From the NCBI RefSeq assembly GCF_001612745.1, contig NZ_BDBA01000061.1, positions 1-54,187 on the forward strand: 54,187 nt of DNA, given 5' to 3'. The position numbers were made by a program, and so were the translations under genes. How positions within the stretch are numbered: the first letter of the stretch is position 1; each line of letters starts with the position of its first letter. This document shows, in pieces, positions 41,862-50,428 of this stretch. The DNA comes from Nocardia amamiensis NBRC 102102 (lineage in GTDB: Bacteria > Actinomycetota > Actinomycetes > Mycobacteriales > Mycobacteriaceae). Under the pieces are notes generated by a model, which did no database searches, had not been told where the DNA came from, and saw only the letters and a list, made by a program, of their open reading frames with translations.

Positions 41862-43262
41862 TCACGCGGCGTTGCCCTCGTGGGGCTTCCCGTGGCGGTA
41901 CCCGCTGCCAGCAGAGCTGGTCTTACATGGGTTTCCAGCGGGCTCGTTTACAGTCGCCCCGCAACTCGGGGAGGACCCACCGCCGGTCACCGTTGCCGCG
42001 ATAGCGGCGAGGTTGCGGGCGGCGTTGATGTCGCGATCAGCGGTGTGACCGCACATCTCACAACCGAATACACGATCAGACAGGCGCAGTTTGGCTTTCA
42101 CCACGCCACAACAGTTGCAGGTTCTCGAACTCGGGAACCAGCGGTCAGCGACCACGAGTCGGCCACCGCGCCACCTGGTCTTGTAGTCCAGTTGCCGACG
42201 CAGTTCACCCCACCCGGCCCCGGCGATACGCCGGGCCAGCCGCCGGTTACGCAGCATGCCGGTGACGTTAAGGTCTTCGATCACGATTGTGCCGAACCGG
42301 TCGGCCAGCGCAGTGGTGAGCTGGTGTAGTCCGTCGACCCGCGCGTTCGCCACCCGCGCATGCAATCGCGCGATCTTTGTGGTCGTGCGCTGCCAGCGCT
42401 TCGATGGGGTCGCACCGCTCCGCTTGTCCGGTCCGCAGCGGCGCGCGGCCCGGCGCTGCAACCGTCTCAGCTGCTTTTGGGCGTGTTCGAGATGGTCGGC
42501 GTTGGCCACCATCCCGTGCTCGTCGGAGACGCCGGTAACAGGACGCGACAGCACGGCCAGCCGCATCACGCCGAGGTCCACCCCGACCACTGTGTCCGGC
42601 AGCTGCGGTGCGCGGTGAGTGCGGGCAACTTCGACCGAGAACGACACGAACCAACGGCCCCGGCTGGACGTGACGGTGGCCGACCGGATCCGCGCGGTCC
42701 CCGCCTCGATCCGGCGGGCCAGTTTGCGGGTCGACTCGTGGGTACGCACCATCCCGATCCGTGGCAGCCGCAGATGCCGCCGGTCGGTGCCGGGCGCGAG
42801 CCCGAACGCGCCAGTGGTGAACCGGCACGACAACAGCGCCTTCCCCGACTTGAAGCGCGGAAACCGCACTCGCCGGTAGCTGCGATCTCCGGAACGCGAT
42901 GCCGTCCAATTCGACAGCGCGGCGGCCAGATTCGCCAGCCCCGACGAGTACGCCTCCTTGCTGTTGTCCCGCCACCATGGCGCCACATCGTCCTTGACCT
43001 GGTTCCACATCTTGCGCAGCCCGTACGCTGACCACCCGACCAATGGAGTCAGATCATCGTCTGCGATGCCGCAAGAGCGTTCCGCATTCCGTTGGTCGAG
43101 GTTCGCTTTGATTGTGCGCAGGCCCCAGTTGTAGACAAACCGTTGCGCGCCGCAATGCGACCGCAGCGCGTCCACCTGACCGGACGTCGGGTCGAGCGCG
43201 AAGCGGTACGCCTGCACCACCCGCCCATTCGGTACACCGCTCCTGGTCACACCCGGCATCAT
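41862..43262 (-). CDS. tnpB: TnpB-type RNA-guided nuclease (IS200/IS605-IS607 OrfB)
   Basis: The 466-residue protein is complete. After the N-terminal helix-turn-helix-like and REC part (YRFALDPTSGQVDALRSHCG, WNQVKDDVAPWW), the RuvC residues are D229 (GVDLGVMRLAVLS), E329 (TIVIEDLNVTGM) and an aspartate in DRDINAARN (409 or 411), with the zinc finger cysteines in CNCCG and FGCEMCG between. TnpB is guided by an omega RNA made from its own 3' end; the 48 residues after the RuvC motif would overlap that RNA. No tnpA is nearby. It lies between doxX and glgP, a junction otherwise conserved, so it is an insertion. Start is uncertain (ATG 43262 or 43259). Confidence 0.93.
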   Translation of the reverse strand: MMPGVTRSGVPNGRVVQAYRFALDPTSGQVDALRSHCGAQRFVYNWGLRTIKANLDQRNAERSCGIADDDLTPLVGWSAYGLRKMWNQVKDDVAPWWRDNSKEAYSSGLANLAAALSNWTASRSGDRSYRRVRFPRFKSGKALLSCRFTTGAFGLAPGTDRRHLRLPRIGMVRTHESTRKLARRIEAGTARIRSATVTSSRGRWFVSFSVEVARTHRAPQLPDTVVGVDLGVMRLAVLSRPVTGVSDEHGMVANADHLEHAQKQLRRLQRRAARRCGPDKRSGATPSKRWQRTTTKIARLHARVANARVDGLHQLTTALADRFGTIVIEDLNVTGMLRNRRLARRIAGAGWGELRRQLDYKTRWRGGRLVVADRWFPSSRTCNCCGVVKAKLRLSDRVFGCEMCGHTADRDINAARNLAAIAATVTGGGSSPSCGATVNEPAGNPCKTSSAGSGYRHGKPHEGNAA

Positions 43263-43329
43263 GACACCCGCCACCGACAACAACACCGGCCTGGCACGCT
43301 GTCGCAGGTCATGACCAGCGCCACGCCCA

Positions 43330-45903
43330 CTACGCGCTCGGCGCGGACACCAAGCCGAACTCCGCGTCGGAGGCCAGCAGGTCGTTGTGCGGCAGAACGC
43401 GCACGGTGTAGCCGACCGCGCCGGACAGCGGTACCGGGGTGTCGACAGTGAACAGCTCCACGCCGGAATCGGACCCGCTGTGCGTCATCGGGACCGTCGT
43501 GATGTCGGAGAGGTCGTCGGTCGCGGACACCCGTCCGAGCACCGCCTGGACCACCACGTCCGAGACGCTCAACCCGCCGAGCTCGACACGCGCGGTCAGC
43601 GACAGCCGCGCCCCGATGACCGGCGTGTCCGGTAGTCCCGCGCTGTCCACCTGGATCACCTTGACCGACGGCCACGCCGACTCCACCCGGTGGCGGTACT
43701 CCGCGATCGCGCGCGCGACGGCGAAATCGTCGGCCGTCGCCCGCTGATATGCCGCGGCGGCAGGGGCGTAGTACTGCACCGCGTAGTCGCGGACCATCCG
43801 CGAGGCCAGCACGTTCGGTCCCAAGGTCTGCAAGGTGTGCCGGACCATCTCGACCCAGCGGACCGGCATGTCCGACGCGTCGCGATCGTAGAAGCGCGGC
43901 GCGACGGTGCCCTCGAACAGGTCGTAGAGCGCGGCGGCCTCCAGGTCGTCGCGGCGTTGCTCGTCGCGGACGCCGTCCGCGGTGGGGATGGCCCAGCCGT
44001 TGTCGCCGTCGAACATCTCGTCCCACCAGCCGTCCCGGATGGACAGGTTGAGCCCGCCGTTCAGCGCGGACTTCATGCCGGAGGTGCCGCACGCCTCCAG
44101 CGGGCGCAGCGGGTTGTTCAGCCAGACGTCGCAACCCCAGTACAGGAAGCGAGCCATCGACATGTCGTAGTCGGGCAGGAAGACGATCCGGTGCCGCACT
44201 TCCGGATCGTCGGCGAAGCGCACCACCTGCTGGATGAGCGCCTTGCCGCCGTCGTCGGCGGGGTGGCTCTTGCCCGCGACCACCAACTGCATCGGACGGC
44301 GCGGGTCCAGCAGCAGGGCGCGCAATCGCTGCGGGTCGCGCAGCATCAGGGTGAGGCGCTTGTAGGTCGGCACCCGCCGCGCGAACCCGACGGTCAGTAC
44401 GTTCGGATCGAAAACCCCGTTGACCCAGCCGAGTTCGGCCTCCGCCGCGCCGCGCTCCAGCCAGGACGCCCGCACTCGGCGGCGCACTTCCTCGACCAGG
44501 ATGCCGCGCAGCGTGTTCCGCGTCGACCACAGCTCGGTGAGGTCGACATCGCGCAGGCGTTCCCAGCCGCGCGCCTCCTCGACCAGCTCCGCCCCGATGT
44601 GCTGACGGGCCTTGTCCACCCATTCCCGCGCGGCCCAGGTGGTGGCGTGCACGCCGTTGGTGACCGACCCGATCGGCACCTCCGCGGGGTCGAATCCGGG
44701 CCACAGCGAGGCGAACATGGATCGGCTGACCTCGCCGTGCAACTTCGAGACGCCGTTGGCGCGCTGCGCGAGCCGCAGCCCCATGTGGGCCATGTTGAAC
44801 ACGGAGGGGTCGGCTTCCCGTCCGAGCGCCACGATCCGGTCCACGGAAAGGCCGGGTAGCAGCGCGGATTCGGATTCGCCGTGCGCGCCGCCGAAGTAGC
44901 GGCGCACCATCGGCATCGGGAACCGATCGATGCCCGCCGGGACCGGAGTGTGCGTGGTGAACACCGTGCCCGCCCGCACTGCGGCCAGCGCGGCATCGAA
45001 ATCCTTTCCGGCCGAGATGAATTCGCGGATGCGCTCGACACCGAGAAAACCCGCGTGGCCTTCGTTCATGTGGAACACGTCGGGATCAGGCAGCCCTTCC
45101 ACGGCCGTGTAGGCGCGGACCGCGCGGACGCCGCCGATGCCGGCCAGGATCTCCTGCCGGATCCGATGTTCCTGGTCGCCGCCGTAGAGGCGGTCGGTGA
45201 CCGCGCGCAGTTCCGGATCGTTCTCGGCGATGTCCGAGTCGAGCAGCAGCAGTGGAATCCGGCCGACCTGCGCGATCCACACCCGCGCACGCAGCACCCT
45301 GCCCTCGGGCATGGCCACATGAATGAGCACCGGCGAACCACCCGAGGTGAGCGCGCGCAGCGGAAGACCCTGCGGGTCCAGCGCCGGATAGTGCTCGGCC
45401 TGCCAGCCGTCCGCGGACAACGACTGCCGGAAGTACCCCGAGCGGTACAGCAGTCCCACGCCGATCAGCGGCAGTCCCAGATCGGACGCGGCTTTCAGGT
45501 GATCGCCGGCCAGGATGCCCAGCCCACCCGAGTAGTTCGGCAGCACCTCGGTAACGCCGAACTCCATCGAGAAGTACGCGATGCCGCGCACCCCCTCCTC
45601 CCCCGCCCGACGCTGGAACCAACCCGGCGCCGCCAGGTAATCGCGCAAGTCCGCGGCCGCGGCGTCCACGCGCGCCGCATAATCCGGATCGGCGGCCAGC
45701 TCGTCCAACCGCACCGCGGGCACCTCGCCCAGCATCCGAACCGGATCATGCCCCATCTCCTGCCACCGCCGCGGATCCAACGCGGCGAACAGGTCCTGCG
45801 TCGGCGGATGCCACGACCAGCGCAGATTGGTGGCGAGCTCACCCAGGGCCGCCAAACGCTCGGGCAGATGGGCACGGACGGTGAAACGACGCAATGCCTT
45901 CAT
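43330..45903 (-). CDS. glgP: Alpha-glucan phosphorylase (GT35)
   Basis: The 857-residue enzyme releases glucose-1-phosphate from glycogen and maltodextrin. PLP is bound at K611 in EACGTSGMKSALNGG; the N-terminal part with LRWSWHPPTQDLFAALDP and GIAYFSMEFGV is the form of GlgP usual in actinobacteria and archaea. It corresponds to Rv1328. ATG 45903 has no ribosome binding site, but TAGTTT (45911-45916) sits where a -10 element would give a leaderless mRNA. The XRE gene upstream ends about 100 bp before. Confidence 0.96.
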   Translation of the reverse strand: MKALRRFTVRAHLPERLAALGELATNLRWSWHPPTQDLFAALDPRRWQEMGHDPVRMLGEVPAVRLDELAADPDYAARVDAAAADLRDYLAAPGWFQRRAGEEGVRGIAYFSMEFGVTEVLPNYSGGLGILAGDHLKAASDLGLPLIGVGLLYRSGYFRQSLSADGWQAEHYPALDPQGLPLRALTSGGSPVLIHVAMPEGRVLRARVWIAQVGRIPLLLLDSDIAENDPELRAVTDRLYGGDQEHRIRQEILAGIGGVRAVRAYTAVEGLPDPDVFHMNEGHAGFLGVERIREFISAGKDFDAALAAVRAGTVFTTHTPVPAGIDRFPMPMVRRYFGGAHGESESALLPGLSVDRIVALGREADPSVFNMAHMGLRLAQRANGVSKLHGEVSRSMFASLWPGFDPAEVPIGSVTNGVHATTWAAREWVDKARQHIGAELVEEARGWERLRDVDLTELWSTRNTLRGILVEEVRRRVRASWLERGAAEAELGWVNGVFDPNVLTVGFARRVPTYKRLTLMLRDPQRLRALLLDPRRPMQLVVAGKSHPADDGGKALIQQVVRFADDPEVRHRIVFLPDYDMSMARFLYWGCDVWLNNPLRPLEACGTSGMKSALNGGLNLSIRDGWWDEMFDGDNGWAIPTADGVRDEQRRDDLEAAALYDLFEGTVAPRFYDRDASDMPVRWVEMVRHTLQTLGPNVLASRMVRDYAVQYYAPAAAAYQRATADDFAVARAIAEYRHRVESAWPSVKVIQVDSAGLPDTPVIGARLSLTARVELGGLSVSDVVVQAVLGRVSATDDLSDITTVPMTHSGSDSGVELFTVDTPVPLSGAVGYTVRVLPHNDLLASDAEFGLVSAPSA

Positions 45904-46002
45904 TGGGTAAAAACTACACGGGTCGGCGGTGCGCTGCTGCGTCCTGGCGTGATCTTCAGCGATGCTCTGACCTGGGGATACCCGGTCAAAGTGCTGCGCT
46001 GG

Positions 46003-46749
46003 TCAGGCCACATCCGGCGGTCGATCGTACGCCTCGATCGTGGCCTTCGAGGTCGAGGAGTCCTGCAACACCAGCTCCCACGGACCGGAGTTGATCTCGA
46101 AGCTCTTGCCGAACCCGATCCACTTGCCCGCCATGCGAGTCCCGGTCAGCTCGATCAACAATTGGATCGCGCCGTGGTAGTAGGCGCCGCGATAGTAGCC
46201 CTCCTGCGCCGTGTGCTCGTTCCATGTGCCCGTGGCAACGTGCCCGTCGACTGTCAGGTCCATCTCCATGGAGGACTGTGCGGAGTTCGGCAGGCTACGC
46301 ACAGTCAGGCGGTTGTCGTGCTGTAGCACCACTACGTGGTGCACGGCCGTGAACGTCGCGTCTCGGCCGGACGAGTAGTACTCATAGCGCGACAGCCAGA
46401 TCCCGGAGTAGTTGCCGGGAGTCCGCGGTCGTCGCGCGTTCGCGAACTGCTCCGTTTCCACCTGACCGATGGCCGAGTCGACCTCGGTCCCGTCCTCACC
46501 GCCGGACAGGCTTCGGCCTGCCATGACGGCGCCGAATCCCAACGATTCGATCGGGAGCCGCATGACTTTCTCGAGTGCTCGTGCGTGCGACGGCCGGGGG
46601 TTGGTGGTGAGGCCGGACTCCCAGCGCTGCACAAGGCGTTTGGTGGCGCTCGCGCACCCGGCCTCCCTGAGCGCTCTGGCTAGATCGTCCTGGCTCATCA
46701 GTCGCGCGTTCCTGGCCGCGCGTAGTGCCGTATTCGGAGTGGTGGGCAT
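46003..46749 (-). CDS. XRE-family regulator with unknown beta-rich C-terminal domain
   Basis: The 248-residue protein has an XRE helix-turn-helix at residues about 5-65 (ALRAARNARLMSQDDLARAL, RLVQRWESGL), and a C-terminal region (about 110-235) rich in aromatic residues and beta strands: GNYSGIWLSRYEYYSSGRDA, HHVVVLQHDNRLTVRSL, TGTWNEHTAQEGYYRGAYY, LTGTRMAGKWIGFGK. The latter pattern, which looks like a lipocalin-type barrel, could bind a ligand. The gene lies between glgP and glgB where mycobacteria have none. It is divergent from the small membrane protein gene at 46932, and the region between holds two identical palindromes. Confidence 0.82.
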   Translation of the reverse strand: MPTTPNTALRAARNARLMSQDDLARALREAGCASATKRLVQRWESGLTTNPRPSHARALEKVMRLPIESLGFGAVMAGRSLSGGEDGTEVDSAIGQVETEQFANARRPRTPGNYSGIWLSRYEYYSSGRDATFTAVHHVVVLQHDNRLTVRSLPNSAQSSMEMDLTVDGHVATGTWNEHTAQEGYYRGAYYHGAIQLLIELTGTRMAGKWIGFGKSFEINSGPWELVLQDSSTSKATIEAYDRPPDVA

Positions 46750-46766
46750 GACGTCACGGTAGCCCT

Positions 46767-46796
46767 TTGACGCCTAAATGTCGCCCTGAATAGCTA
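46767..46796 (+). promoter_or_regulatory. Possible promoter toward the small membrane protein gene
   Basis: TTGACG (46767-46772) and TAGCTA (46791-46796) are separated by 18 bp, in a local A/T-richer stretch. The -10 fit is only partial, so this is tentative. Confidence 0.25.
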
Positions 46797-46857
46797 TGGA
46801 TTGACGCCGATTCCGCCATCGCGCGGACACGATCCGGAGGACGACTCTGAATGTGGC

Positions 46858-46891
46858 CCCGGCGCCGGGTTGAGCCGCCCCCGGCGCCGGG
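46858..46891. repeat. Two identical 12-bp palindromes, tandem operator candidate
   Basis: CCCGGCGCCGGG occurs at 46858-46869 and again at 46880-46891, each copy a perfect palindrome, with centres 22 bp apart (two helical turns). They lie between the XRE start (46749) and the small membrane gene start (46932). Confidence 0.6.
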
Positions 46892-46931
46892 TGCTCACCA
46901 ACCACACCAACATAGCGCCAGGGGGATCCAG

Positions 46932-47237
46932 ATGCCCGATGACCTTGTCACCACGCTGCTCATCATCGCGACGGTTCTTGCTCTGCTCTGGCTGATATTC
47001 GACGGCCTGCCCAGGTTTCTCGACCGCCGCGAAAAGGCAACCGGGCCTGTCCCTGACGGCGGACTAGTCGAATCACGCTGTCATCCCGCGCCGCTGGTGC
47101 CGTTCACCGTCGCGCAATCCCGGATCGTCATGCAGAAGCTGATTCGCTGCGACGCCGAGCATTGCGACGCCAAGGCCGCGGCGTTCCGGGTGCTCGTGGA
47201 GGCTGGGCTCGTGAAGCCCGCACGGGCGCTCCGATGA
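46932..47237 (+). CDS. Small single-span membrane protein, unknown
   Basis: The 101-residue protein has one N-terminal membrane helix (residues 4-24, LVTTLLIIATVLALLWLIF) followed by a soluble domain: FTVAQSRIVMQKLIRCDAEH and CDAKAAAFRVLVEAGLVKPA, with three cysteines (one in ESRCHPAP, two in RCDAEHCDAK). The C-terminal 40 residues resemble a small helical domain. GGGGGATC lies before ATG 46932. I do not recognise the family. It may be controlled by the divergent XRE regulator. Confidence 0.65.
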   Translation: MPDDLVTTLLIIATVLALLWLIFDGLPRFLDRREKATGPVPDGGLVESRCHPAPLVPFTVAQSRIVMQKLIRCDAEHCDAKAAAFRVLVEAGLVKPARALR

Positions 47238-47632
47238 GAGGAGCGTCATCTCCGATCCGCGCTACCGGGAATTCCTTCCGTAGGCGTCGCATCGACGCAG
47301 TGCTCCATTGGGCACACCGGAGCGAGCGGAGCTCCGCTGAGGTTCATCGTCGAATGACTTCTGACCTGCATATTCCGGCCGATGCCGGGTCGTCGGCGCG
47401 GCCACCGAGAGCCGGATAGGCATCTCTACCGTCACGGAACGGACACGTGACGCTCACCGGCGGGTTCGCCGCAAACTCCGCCGCCCGGACGTCCCGGGGA
47501 TCGTCGCGAACGACACATCCCGCTACCCGATCGAGACCCACGCTCGGTTGTGAACTGCGGAGCGCGGGGCAAACCCAGAAGCTGTGCGGACCATCCGGCC
47601 GCATCAACCGAATCAGTCCGGGAGTGATCAAG
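47238..47632. other. Intergenic region without supported gene
   Basis: These 395 bp contain a perfect 14-bp palindrome AGCGGAGCTCCGCT (47325-47338) that may act as a terminator for the membrane gene or as a binding site. No convincing protein gene was seen on either strand. Confidence 0.45.
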
Positions 47633-48109
47633 ATGTGGACGACAGCACACCCGTATCGCGCCCGCAAACGCCACTTGTCGCGGGCTGGAGTAGGCATCAC
47701 GGGGATCGGAGCCATCGCGACCGCGCTCGTGCTCGTCGCACCGAACGCCGGGGCGGCAGTCACCTCGGTCAGCGCGGCCCAAGGAATGAGCTTCGGTTTC
47801 GCGAGTTACGGCACCAACTGCGAATACCGCGTGACGGCCATGATGGACAGTGCTTCATCTTCCGACCCGGTCATGTTCACCGACAGCGCCGGCGGAACTT
47901 TCTCGCCGAATCCCGCGCAGGTGAGCGGCAACCAGGCCACCACGGTCTGGACGCCCACCGCGACCGGACAACACACCATCTCCGCGAAACAAGGGACCGC
48001 CACGACACCGGGGACCTCCATGACGCAGGGAGCGGCCGCCGTAAGCACACCCGCGATGACGGTCGGCAACGGTATGAACCTCGGGATCGCGTGCCTGGTA
48101 ATGCCGTAA
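47633..48109 (+). CDS. Secreted small protein, unknown
   Basis: The 158-residue protein starts with a basic N-terminus (RARKRHLSRAG) and a hydrophobic core (GIGAIATALVLVAP), with likely signal peptidase cleavage after NAGA (about residue 41). The mature part of about 117 residues is beta-rich with many Ser/Thr: GFASYGTNCEYRVTAMMDS, VMFTDSAGGTFSPNPAQVSG, TTVWTPTATGQHTISAKQG, and it ends MTVGNGMNLGIACLVMP. Two cysteines probably form a disulfide. The TTVWTPTATGQHTISA segment resembles bacterial Ig-like strands, so a small cell-surface or secreted Ig-like protein is possible. ATG 47633 follows GGGAG; GTG 47624 is an alternative. Confidence 0.75.
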   Translation: MWTTAHPYRARKRHLSRAGVGITGIGAIATALVLVAPNAGAAVTSVSAAQGMSFGFASYGTNCEYRVTAMMDSASSSDPVMFTDSAGGTFSPNPAQVSGNQATTVWTPTATGQHTISAKQGTATTPGTSMTQGAAAVSTPAMTVGNGMNLGIACLVMP

Positions 48110-48274
48110 GCGCCCAACAGCGGTGCGGCGCGAGCGAGCCGGATGCGGCCACCGTGCAGGACAGCCGCTCAGGCCGAGCAACGGGGACCGCACGCCCATC
48201 GGACACCCTGAACGGCTCGCTCACCTAGGCACTCTCCGCAGCACGACCGACGCGCGGCCACGTCGACCCCATCG

Positions 48275-50428
48275 TCAAACGGGCCGCAGCCACACCGCGC
48301 TGTTCGGCGCGAGAGTCACCGTGGCCGAGGCGGGTCGGTCGTGCCAACGTTCGTCGGTCGCCATTACCTCGCCGAGGTTGCCGATACCGGCGCCGCCGTA
48401 GTGCGCCGCGTCGGTGTTCAGCAGTTCGACCCAGCAGCCCGCATGCGGAAGGCCGACGCGGTAGGCCTCGTGCATCGATCCGGAGAAGTTGTAGACGCAC
48501 GCGACGACCGAGCCGTCCGAGCCGTAGCGCAGGAACGCCAGCACGTTGTTGACCCGGTCGTTCGCCTCGATCCACGCGTAGCCGCCCGGCGTGGTGTCCT
48601 GACTCCAGAGGGCGGGGTAGGCGCGGTAGACCGCGTTCAGGTCCCGCACCAGCGCGGTGATGCCCTGGTGCAGGGGGTTGTCCAGTTCGTGCCAGTCCAG
48701 GCCGCGGTCGTGCGACCACTCGCGGAACTGGCCGAAGTCCTGCCCCATGAACAGCAATTGCTTGCCGGGATGCGCCCACATGTAGGCCAGCAGCGCCCGT
48801 ACGCCACACGCCTTGGCGAAATCGTCACCCGGCATCCTGGTCCAGAGCGTGCCTTTGCCGTGCACCACTTCGTCGTGGCTGATCGGCAGCACGTAGTTCT
48901 CGCTCCAGGCGTACATCAGCGAGAAAGTCATCTCGTTGTGGTGCCAGCTGCGGTGCACCGGGTCGCGGCCGAGGAACCCCAGGGTGTCGTGCATCCAGCC
49001 CATGTTCCACTTCATCGTGAACCCGAGTCCGCCGACGTCGGTGCCGCGGGTGACGCCGGGCCAGGTGGTGGATTCCTCGGCGATGGTGACCACGCCGGGG
49101 TGGTTGCGGTGCACGGTGTCGTTGAGGTCTTGGAGGAAGTCGACGGCCTCCAGGTTCTCCCGGCCGCCGTGCACGTTGGGTTCCCAGTCGCCTTCCGCGC
49201 GGGAGTAATCCAGGTACAACATGGAGGCGACCGCGTCCACGCGCAGGCCGTCGATGTGGAATTCCTCGATCCAGTAGCGCGCGTTGGCGACCAGGAAGTT
49301 ACGTACCTCCGGTCTGCCGAAGTCGAAGACGTAGGTGCCCCAGTCGAGTTGCTCGCCGCGGCGCGGGTCGGCGTGTTCGTAGAGCGGGGTGCCGTCGAAA
49401 CGGGCCAGCGCCCATTCGTCGCGGGGAAAGTGAGCGGGGACCCAGTCCAGCAGTACTCCGATGTCCGCGGCGTGCATGCGGTCGACGAACGCGCGGAAGT
49501 CGTCGGGGGAACCGAAGCGCGCCGTCGGCGCATAGTAGGAGGTGACCTGGTACCCCCACGATCCGCCGAACGGATGCTCGGCGACCGGAAGCAATTCGAT
49601 GTGGGTATATCCGGCCGCCTGCACGTATTCGGCCAGCTGGTCGGCCATTTCCCGATAGCCGAGGCCGGGACGCCACGAGCCGAGATGCACCTCGTAGACG
49701 CTCATCGGCGCTCGGGTCGGGTCGGTGGCCGCGCGCCGCTCGAGCCAGGCGTGGTCGTTCCACCCGTAATGGCTTTCGGTGACCACCGAAGCTGTGGCAG
49801 GGGGTTGTTCGGTGGCGAACGCCAGCGGGTCGGCGTGATCGACGGTGCGTCCGTCGGCGCCGTGCACCCGGTATTTGTACTTGCTGCCCGGTCCGACACC
49901 CGGGACGAAGACCTCCCAGATACCGGACGAGCCCAGCGAGCGCATCGGCGCGGTACTACCGCTCCAGCCGTCGAAATCCCCGATCACGGTGACGCCGCGC
50001 GCGTTCGGCGCCCACACCGCGAACGACGTGCCATCGACTTCCCCGTCCAGGGTGGTGTACCGGCGCGGATGCGCGCCGAGCACTTCCCACAGACGCTCAT
50101 GGCGGCCCTCGCCGATCAGATGCAGGTCGAGGTCGCCGAGCGTGGGAAGGAAGCGGTAACCGTCGGCGCTGATGATCGTCTGACCACCGGGATAGGTGGT
50201 CACGACGCGATAGTCCATGAGCTCGGGATGCGGCACCACTGCGGCGAACACGCCGTGGCCAACGGATTTCAGCGCATGGTCGACGCCACCCACTCGCACC
50301 GACACCGTTTCCGCGTGCGGGCGCAGTACCCGCACGGCCGTGCCGTCGGGATGGGGGTGCGCGCCGAGCACGGTGTGCGGGTCGGCGTGCGTGCCCGCCG
50401 CGAGCAGCATGAGGTCCCGTCGCCTCAT
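48275..50428 (-). CDS. glgB: 1,4-alpha-glucan branching enzyme (GH13)
   Basis: The 717-residue enzyme adds alpha-1,6 branches to glucan. It has an N-terminal carbohydrate-binding domain, the CBM48 part ([20 protein letters not shown]), and the GH13 barrel with nucleophile D398 ([15 protein letters not shown]) and acid E451 ([11 protein letters not shown]); the 53-residue spacing equals that of E. coli D405/E458. [13 protein letters not shown] carries the transition-state aspartate. ATG 50428 overlaps the glgE stop as ATGA, so both are coupled. The open frame upstream of this ATG lies inside glgE. Confidence 0.96.
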   Translation of the reverse strand: MRRRDLMLLAAGTHADPHTVLGAHPHPDGTAVRVLRPHAETVSVRVGGVDHALKSVGHGVFAAVVPHPELMDYRVVTTYPGGQTIISADGYRFLPTLGDLDLHLIGEGRHERLWEVLGAHPRRYTTLDGEVDGTSFAVWAPNARGVTVIGDFDGWSGSTAPMRSLGSSGIWEVFVPGVGPGSKYKYRVHGADGRTVDHADPLAFATEQPPATASVVTESHYGWNDHAWLERRAATDPTRAPMSVYEVHLGSWRPGLGYREMADQLAEYVQAAGYTHIELLPVAEHPFGGSWGYQVTSYYAPTARFGSPDDFRAFVDRMHAADIGVLLDWVPAHFPRDEWALARFDGTPLYEHADPRRGEQLDWGTYVFDFGRPEVRNFLVANARYWIEEFHIDGLRVDAVASMLYLDYSRAEGDWEPNVHGGRENLEAVDFLQDLNDTVHRNHPGVVTIAEESTTWPGVTRGTDVGGLGFTMKWNMGWMHDTLGFLGRDPVHRSWHHNEMTFSLMYAWSENYVLPISHDEVVHGKGTLWTRMPGDDFAKACGVRALLAYMWAHPGKQLLFMGQDFGQFREWSHDRGLDWHELDNPLHQGITALVRDLNAVYRAYPALWSQDTTPGGYAWIEANDRVNNVLAFLRYGSDGSVVACVYNFSGSMHEAYRVGLPHAGCWVELLNTDAAHYGGAGIGNLGEVMATDERWHDRPASATVTLAPNSAVWLRPV

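Noticed and set aside
44881..46326. Plus-strand open frame of 481 codons across glgP and the XRE gene
   Set aside because: Shadow of two genes on the other strand.
47344..47604. Possible 86-residue minus-strand protein upstream of the secreted protein gene
   Set aside because: Some protein-like stretches, but no ribosome binding site and no recognised family.
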